Source: Candidatus Vogelbacteria bacterium (GTDB lineage: Bacteria > Patescibacteriota > Minisyncoccia > Phycocordibacterales > XYD1-FULL-46-19). Taken from it: a stretch of DNA of 9,313 nt. The translations under genes were made by a program, and so were the position numbers. The stretch covers positions 1 through 9,313 of the forward strand of contig JAPLZN010000012.1 in NCBI GenBank assembly GCA_026395035.1, in the 5' to 3' direction. The notes below the pieces were generated by a model. That model was not told the DNA's origin and searched no databases. It worked only from the letters and a program-made list of their open reading frames with translations. This document shows, in pieces, positions 6,157 to 9,313 of the stretch. The stretch's first letter is position 1. Each line of letters starts with the position of its first letter.

Positions 6157-6263
6157 AACTTCCGTTTATCTTTTTAGGGTCGCTGTCTGGTGCTACTGCA
6201 CCAGCGCTGCCTCTCGCGCCGTCGCGCTGCGAGACACCCGAAAAAGATAAACGGAAGTTTTTA
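6157..6263 (+). terminator. Large branched terminator after secF
   Basis: A perfect 19-bp outer stem (6157-6175 with 6241-6259), extended inwards by GGGT/ACCC, is followed by TTTTT at 6258-6262. The enclosed region holds two further hairpins: CTGGTGC-TACT-GCACCAG (6187-6204) and TCTCGC/GCGAGA (6212-6234). The fold is a three-way junction, unusual for a terminator but placed directly after the secF stop. The 5' arm also carries TTTTT when read with an A-rich partner, so the outer stem is nearly symmetric. Confidence 0.7.
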
Positions 6264-6270
6264 TTATCGA

Positions 6271-6279
6271 GGGGGGGGG
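6271..6279 (+). other. Tract of nine G residues
   Basis: An uninterrupted run of 9 Gs lies between the secF terminator and the terminator of the facing minus-strand gene. It is outside any gene I can support. Such a tract is prone to length variation and sequencing error. Beyond it, a perfect 8-bp inverted repeat GTCATTTT/AAAATGAC lies at 6312-6337; nothing else is apparent between 6264 and 6341. Confidence 0.75.
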
Positions 6280-6341
6280 TGAATTGATATGTCGCTCTGC
6301 GTCAGTCTACGGTCATTTTCGGTATAACAAAAATGACAAAC

Positions 6342-6391
6342 AAAAACCCGCCGTCGAAACGAAAGACGGGGGTCTTTGTTTCGGTGGCGGG
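6342..6391 (-). terminator. Intrinsic terminator of the 71-residue protein gene
   Basis: On the minus strand, a stem CCCGCC/GGCGGG (outer arms 6391-6386 and 6352-6347) encloses a second stem GAAAC-AAAGAC with GTCTTT-GTTTC around a CCCC loop. TTTTTG follows at once (6346-6341). It begins five bases after the stop codon. Confidence 0.8.
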
Positions 6392-6395
6392 CAGG

Positions 6396-6611
6396 TTACT
6401 TCCAACGATCGTGGTAGTCCACTTCGCGGGAGGTGAAGGCGGTCGTGCTGACAACATCCTCCAGTTTTCCGCGGAGCGGTTTGTTCATTAGGGCCAGCCG
6501 GTGGGGGAGGCGCGGAAGCTGTTCCACTTCCACCATCAGATCGACGATAGCGGATACCTCCCGTTGTGTCCAAGTCTGCCCTTCGGGCTTGTCGAGAATC
6601 GTGACTGACAT
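6396..6611 (-). CDS. Small protein of unknown function, 71 residues
   Basis: I do not recognise this protein. It starts MSVTILDKPEGQTWTQ and ends in SREVDYHDRWK; it is charged and soluble-looking, with no transmembrane segment, signal peptide or cysteine. TWTQREVSAIVDLMVEVEQL (residues 13-32) is predicted helical and might be part of a small helical bundle or HTH-like fold, but this is only an impression. The start is fixed by GGAGG six bases upstream (6622-6618), the only convincing Shine-Dalgarno in the window. A longer in-frame start at 6710 would read through the promoter and is rejected. It has its own promoter (6697-6670), a ~50-base leader and its own terminator, so it is a monocistronic, purposeful unit facing secF and divergent from the rRNA operon. 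Confidence 0.75.
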   Translation of the reverse strand: MSVTILDKPEGQTWTQREVSAIVDLMVEVEQLPRLPHRLALMNKPLRGKLEDVVSTTAFTSREVDYHDRWK

Positions 6612-6617
6612 GCTCTT

Positions 6618-6622
6618 CCTCC
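6618..6622 (-). promoter_or_regulatory. Strong Shine-Dalgarno that fixes the start of the 71-residue protein
   Basis: GGAGG (within CGGAGGAAG on the minus strand) lies six bases before the ATG at 6611-6609. None of the other gene starts in the window has such a site. Confidence 0.8.
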
Positions 6623-6669
6623 GTGGATAATTTTGTTGCCCTAGATCGGGCTGTTCATGACTATTATTA

Positions 6670-6697
6670 ATTATACCATACCCATAGCAAATTGCAA
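6670..6697 (-). promoter_or_regulatory. Promoter of the 71-residue protein gene
   Basis: On the minus strand TTGCAA (6697-6692) and TATAAT (6675-6670) are 16 bases apart, and TGG just before TATAAT gives an extended -10. Transcription would start near 6663, leaving ~50 bases of leader with the Shine-Dalgarno. Confidence 0.65.
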
Positions 6698-6744
6698 GCA
6701 CTTGTCCCATTTACCCCTATTTTGAGCCATTTTTGGGCATTTAT

Positions 6745-6771
6745 ACTTACTACTTACTACTTACTACTGAC
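6745..6771 (+). repeat. Tandem heptamer ACTTACT
   Basis: Three perfect copies of ACTTACT (6745-6765) are followed by a decayed fourth (ACTGAC). The unit is again 7 bases, as in the palindromic families. A looser run of CTATATA/CTATCCC/TATACC-like words lies nearby at 6805-6825. Confidence 0.85.
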
Positions 6772-6785
6772 GGCTCCTACCCACC

Positions 6786-6813
6786 TTGACTTCCTCTCTT
6801 ATATCTATATACT
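6786..6813 (+). promoter_or_regulatory. Candidate rRNA promoter P1
   Basis: TTGACT (6786-6791) and TATACT (6808-6813) are 16 bases apart, each one base off consensus. It points towards the 16S gene about 300 bases downstream, with no open reading frame between. Confidence 0.5.
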
Positions 6814-6901
6814 ATCCCTATACCTTAAAACCGACGGTTGCTTGCGAATGGGCTCGGGGCCTATTTTTTAAGCCCAGAATGCGGTGCTTGAGGTGTGATC
6901 G

Positions 6902-6932
6902 TTGACAATTGAATAGTTAAACATCACATAAA
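6902..6932 (+). promoter_or_regulatory. Candidate rRNA promoter P2
   Basis: A perfect TTGACA at 6902-6907 is followed by CATAAA at 6927-6932, with a long 19-base spacer. It is about 180 bases upstream of the mature 16S end, a usual position for the proximal promoter. The -10 is weak. Confidence 0.4.
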
Positions 6933-7108
6933 AATGTCTGCGGAGAAGTTCTCCGGCAGACGATTCGCGAAATTTCTTAGCAGGGATTTTGCGGACAAGA
7001 CAATAATTACTCTAATGAAATTTTATCCACTTTTCATTAGATTGGGAATTCAAGAAATTTATATTTTCTTTTGTTCCGTTCATTCGAAGTAAGATTCTAA
7101 ATTTTACT
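6933..7108 (+). other. Pre-16S leader with two hairpins
   Basis: The AT-rich leader carries a hairpin GTCTGC-GGAGAA with TTCTCC-G-GCAGAC (6936-6961, one bulged G) and a second CTAATGAAA/TTTCATTAG (7012-7040). These are likely leader or processing structures. The region 6698-7108 contains no gene I can support. The RNase III stem formed with the 3' side of the 16S cannot be tested because the 3' end is outside the window. Confidence 0.55.
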
Positions 7109-7654
7109 TTACTTGAGAGTTTGATCGTGGCTCAGGATGAATGCTGGCGGCGTGGATAGGGCATGCAAGTCGCGCGGGTTTAGACCCGCGGCGAACGAGG
7201 TAGGAACGCGTAGGAACGAACCCGAGAGTCTGGCATAACCCGTCGAAAGGCGGAGCAATTCCAGATGGTCTCCCTGGAGTAAAGCCGCAAGGCGCTCTCG
7301 GATCGGCCTGCGTAGTATCAGCTAGTTGGTAAGGTAATGGCTTACCAAGGCTATGACGCTTAGGGGAGGTGAGAGCCTGACCCCCACCGATGGGACTGAG
7401 ATACGGCCCATACACCTACGGGTGGCTGCAGTCGAGAATATTCCGCAATGGGCGAAAGCCTGACGGAGCGACGCCGCGTGATGGATGAAGCCCCTAGGGG
7501 CGTAAACATCTTTTATGAGAGAAGAAGTCCGCAAGGACATTGACGGTACCTCATGAATAAGGACCTGCTAAACTCGTGCCAGCAGCAGCGGTAATACGAG
7601 TGGTCCAAGCATTATCCGGAATTATTGGGCGTAAAGGGTGTGTAGGTGGTCCTG

Positions 7655-7796
7655 ATCGTGTCTCACTGGTGTGAGGCACTTCAATTAATAATTAGAAATT
7701 ATAAATTAGAAATTGAGATTTAAATGCATTTGCATTTCTCATTTTTAATTTTACATTTTTAATTTTTAATTGTGGCTCGCAGCAGCGAGACACGAT
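7655..7796 (+). repeat. Hairpin insertion in 16S (heptad palindrome, AATTNNN family, copy 2)
   Basis: The insertion separates GTCCTG (7649-7654) from GTACTAGTCTTTCG (7797 on). GTCCTG still has its partner CAGGAC at 7852-7857, so the site is the helix 20/21 region near E. coli 590-595. The outer stem is perfect, ATCGTGTCTC (7655-7664) with GAGACACGAT (7787-7796). Inside are heptamers AATTAAT, AATTAGA, AATTATA, AATTAGA, AATTGAG (7683-7717) and, on the other arm, CATTTCT, CATTTTT, AATTTTA, CATTTTT, AATTTTT (7733-7767). It has no coding capacity and may be cut out like RNase III-processed intervening sequences, or kept as a helix extension. Confidence 0.88.
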
Positions 7797-7917
7797 GTAC
7801 TAGTCTTTCGTTAAAGCTCCCGGCTTAACCGGGAAAATGCGAAAGAAACGGCAGGACTAGAGGGTGCGAGAGGTTTGCAGAACTCATGGTGTAGGGGTGA
7901 AATCCGTTGATATCACT

Positions 7918-8934
7918 TCCGGTAGTGATACCGGAATGAGAATTTGGCTATATGCTGGAATATCTGTGTATCTCAGACTACTTGTTTGGTATAATTATCA
8001 AATAAGTGAAAATGTTTTGAGTGCAGCCTAAACCCTAAGGGGTCGGCTAACAGACAATCAGCAGGGAAGGTCCGAAGTTATGTAAATAATTGCGGAAACC
8101 CTCAGAGACTACACGCCAAATATCTTAATGAACAAAACTACGGCAACATTGATTGGGCTTATTTTTACCGACGGTTGTTTATCGCCGAAAGGCGTAAACA
8201 GCTGGCGATTCTATTTTGCCAACAAATCGCAACAACTCGTTTCGATTTTCAAAGAGTCTATGGTGCAAGAATTTGCATTACCGGAAAATCGTGTCCGTTT
8301 GGATATGACTTCTGATGGACTCTATCGAGCGATTGTTGATTCAAAAGAAGCCGGCCAGTTATTTACTGATAGGTTCGGAACATTTCGAACCTTAAGGTAT
8401 AAAAATGGCCAGCTTCCAAAAACTCATTTGCCAGTTGAAGAACTTATTCGACATAATGTTGTCAAAGAGTTTTTACAGTCGGCATTTAGTTGCGATGGCG
8501 GAGTAAGTTTGTATGTAGCACGAAGAAAGACAAAAAACGATGAAGTCAGATGGCTGATTCGTGGAGTCTATCTAGCTTGTGCTCATCCAAAACTTCGAAA
8601 AGAATATATCACACTCCTAAGGTCATTAGGCATTACGGCTTGTGACGCTGGCGATGGTAAGGTGAAGATAAGAGACAAGAAAAATATGGAAAAGTTTTAT
8701 CAAGAGGTTGGATTTATTGATGGTGTGCATATTACGCACACCTCACGATTCTGGCCCGATGTTGAAAAACAAAAATTGCTGAAGCAAATGCTAGATTCCT
8801 ATCATTGTCCAGCAGAAACATATTCGTTGCAACAGTTTGCGTTAAGATAATGATATAGTCCGACCTTTATGGCGACATAGAGATCTATCTGTAATACTGG
8901 GTACAAATAGTCTTCGAAAGAAGTAACATGTATG
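7918..8934 (+). ncRNA. Group I intron in 16S rRNA
   Basis: A self-splicing group I core is visible. The P7 5' strand lies in CTCAGAGACTACACG (8101-8115) and its 3' strand in GATATAGTCC (8852-8861), so GACTA 8107-8111 pairs with TAGTC 8856-8860. A Q-like element AGACAATCAGCAGGGAAGG spans 8052-8070. A small CTTC-GAAA-GAAG hairpin (8912-8923) fits P9. The reading frame 8128-8850 lies between the two P7 strands, that is in the P8 loop. The 3' exon starts at TAGATACCCC (8935), so the 3' junction matches site S788, with G8934 as the likely terminal G. The 5' boundary is near 7918 but not exact: the exon TATCACT (7911-7917) can pair with AGTGATA at 7924-7930 as an internal-guide-like helix. Confidence 0.85.
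8128..8850 (+). CDS. LAGLIDADG homing endonuclease encoded in the 16S intron
   Basis: The 240-residue protein is a single-chain LAGLIDADG homing endonuclease or maturase, which cuts intronless rRNA genes to spread its intron and may assist splicing. Two motifs are present: TLIGLIFTDGC near 7-17 with acidic D15, and FLQSAFSCDGG at 115-125 with D123. Both aspartates are kept, so cleavage activity is plausible. LPKTHLP near 96-102 and LLRSLGI in the second half are typical of the fold. Length is close to the usual 160-300 for two-motif enzymes. There is no Shine-Dalgarno before the ATG (CCAAATATCTTA), so expression level is unclear. The stop TAA ends just before the P7 3' strand, showing that frame and ribozyme are tightly packed. 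It appears more AT-rich than the genes upstream, as expected for a mobile gene. Confidence 0.9.
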   Translation: MNKTTATLIGLIFTDGCLSPKGVNSWRFYFANKSQQLVSIFKESMVQEFALPENRVRLDMTSDGLYRAIVDSKEAGQLFTDRFGTFRTLRYKNGQLPKTHLPVEELIRHNVVKEFLQSAFSCDGGVSLYVARRKTKNDEVRWLIRGVYLACAHPKLRKEYITLLRSLGITACDAGDGKVKIRDKKNMEKFYQEVGFIDGVHITHTSRFWPDVEKQKLLKQMLDSYHCPAETYSLQQFALR

Positions 8935-9313
8935 TAGATACCCCAGTAGTCCACGCCCTAAACGATGATCACTAGCTTATCGGAGTATCGACCCTCTGAG
9001 AGGCGAAGCTAACGCGTTAAGTGATCCGCCTGGGAAGTACGGCCGCAAGGCTAAAACTCAAACGAATAGACGGGGACTCGCACAAGCAGTGGATCATGTG
9101 GTTTAATTCGACGATAAACGAAGAACCTCACCAGGGTTTGAAACTCATTTGAAAGCCTTAGGAAACTTTGGCCCTCTCACAAGGACAAATGGGCAGGTGA
9201 TGCATGGCTGTCGTCAGTTCGTGGTTTGAATTGTTCCCTTAAGTGGGGTAACGAACGCAACCCTCGTCGCGTGTTACAAGTGTCACGCGAGACTACCTCG
9301 TTTTCCGAGGAGG

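Larger units (their letters stand above)
7109..9313 (+). rRNA. rrs: 16S ribosomal RNA gene, interrupted and 3'-partial
   Basis: The gene starts about 7 bases before AGAGTTTGATC (7116), placing the mature 5' end near 7109. Conserved landmarks follow in order: ACTGAGATACGGCCC (~7396), GTGCCAGCAGCAGCGGTAA (7576-7594), ATTGGGCGTAAAGGG (7624-7638), GGTGAAATCCGTTGATATC (~7896-7914), TAGATACCCCAGTAGTCC (8935-8952), AAACTCAAACGAATAGACGG (9054-9073), GTGGTTTAATTCGA (~9099-9112), GGCTGTCGTCAG (~9207-9218). The window ends near E. coli position ~1180. Two insertions interrupt it (7655-7796 and ~7918-8934). The stretch for E. coli ~712-788 is not found on either side of the intron. Base changes at universal sites are of the CPR type. 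Confidence 0.95.

Noticed and set aside
6284..6328. Plus-strand promoter with TTGATA and TATAAC
   Set aside because: Spacing is far too long and no gene follows on that strand.
6612..6710. Upstream ATG at 6710 extending the small minus-strand protein to 104 residues
   Set aside because: The extension covers the promoter at 6670-6697 and the Shine-Dalgarno at 6618-6622, which point to the ATG at 6611.
6841..6895. Terminator GGGCT...AGCCC with an internal T-run upstream of the 16S leader
   Set aside because: The T-run lies in the loop rather than after the stem and the stem is only 5 bp.
7104..7540. Minus-strand open frames of 103 and 72 codons
   Set aside because: They lie antisense to conserved 16S rRNA sequence.
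8862..8934. A strongly diverged copy of the missing 16S segment 712-788 (scattered matches ATGGCGA, ACTGGG, CGAAAG)
   Set aside because: Spacing between matches is wrong and the universally conserved GGGGAGC-type bases are absent; group I P9 hairpins explain the sequence better.

Overview
The window looks like a single-copy rRNA neighbourhood from a Candidate Phyla Radiation (Patescibacteria) genome. The evidence is a divergent 16S rRNA gene with CPR-style base changes at universal primer sites, two large insertions inside the 16S gene, a short FolD, and compact genes that mostly lack Shine-Dalgarno sequences. I cannot place it in a phylum more precisely from sequence alone; Parcubacteria or Microgenomates-like is a guess.

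Layout. Positions 1-633 (minus) hold the N-terminal part of a family 4 glycosyltransferase that runs off the left edge. It diverges from a plus-strand series: a polyprenyl-phosphate sugar-1-phosphate transferase (733-2007), folD (2108-2899), a PAP2-type lipid phosphatase (2994-3521), secD (3729-5147) and secF (5212-6150). The glycosyltransferase, sugar-phosphate transferase and PAP2 phosphatase fit a shared role in lipid-carrier-linked glycan synthesis and carrier recycling. SecD and SecF form the proton-driven accessory unit of the Sec translocon. A self-contained minus-strand unit (promoter, strong Shine-Dalgarno, 71-residue unknown protein, intrinsic terminator) lies at 6342-6697. Positions 6698-7108 are non-coding, with two candidate rRNA promoters and leader hairpins, and lead into the 16S gene, which starts near 7109 and is cut by the right edge.

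Two things interrupt the 16S gene. At 7655-7796 a ~142-base hairpin sits in the helix 20/21 region (near E. coli 590-595). At ~7918-8934 lies a group I intron with a two-motif LAGLIDADG homing endonuclease (8128-8850) in its P8 loop. The exon resumes at E. coli position ~789, but the upstream exon stops near ~711, so about 77 bases of 16S (rest of helix 23 and most of helix 24) are not visible. This suggests collapse of two introns in assembly, a true deletion, or something stranger.

The most unusual structure is a set of dispersed palindromes built from degenerate tandem words of exactly 7 bases. An AATTNNN family occurs between the sugar transferase and folD and again inside the 16S gene. 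A TGANTGA family occurs after the PAP2 gene and between secD and secF. A simple ACTTACT array lies upstream of the 16S. The palindromes fill stop-to-start gaps and their right arms come close to start codons. A different palindrome, resembling the ATTCC-N8-GGAAT type, fills the folD-PAP2 gap. The 16S hairpin is therefore best read as a copy of an intergenic repeat that entered an rRNA gene.
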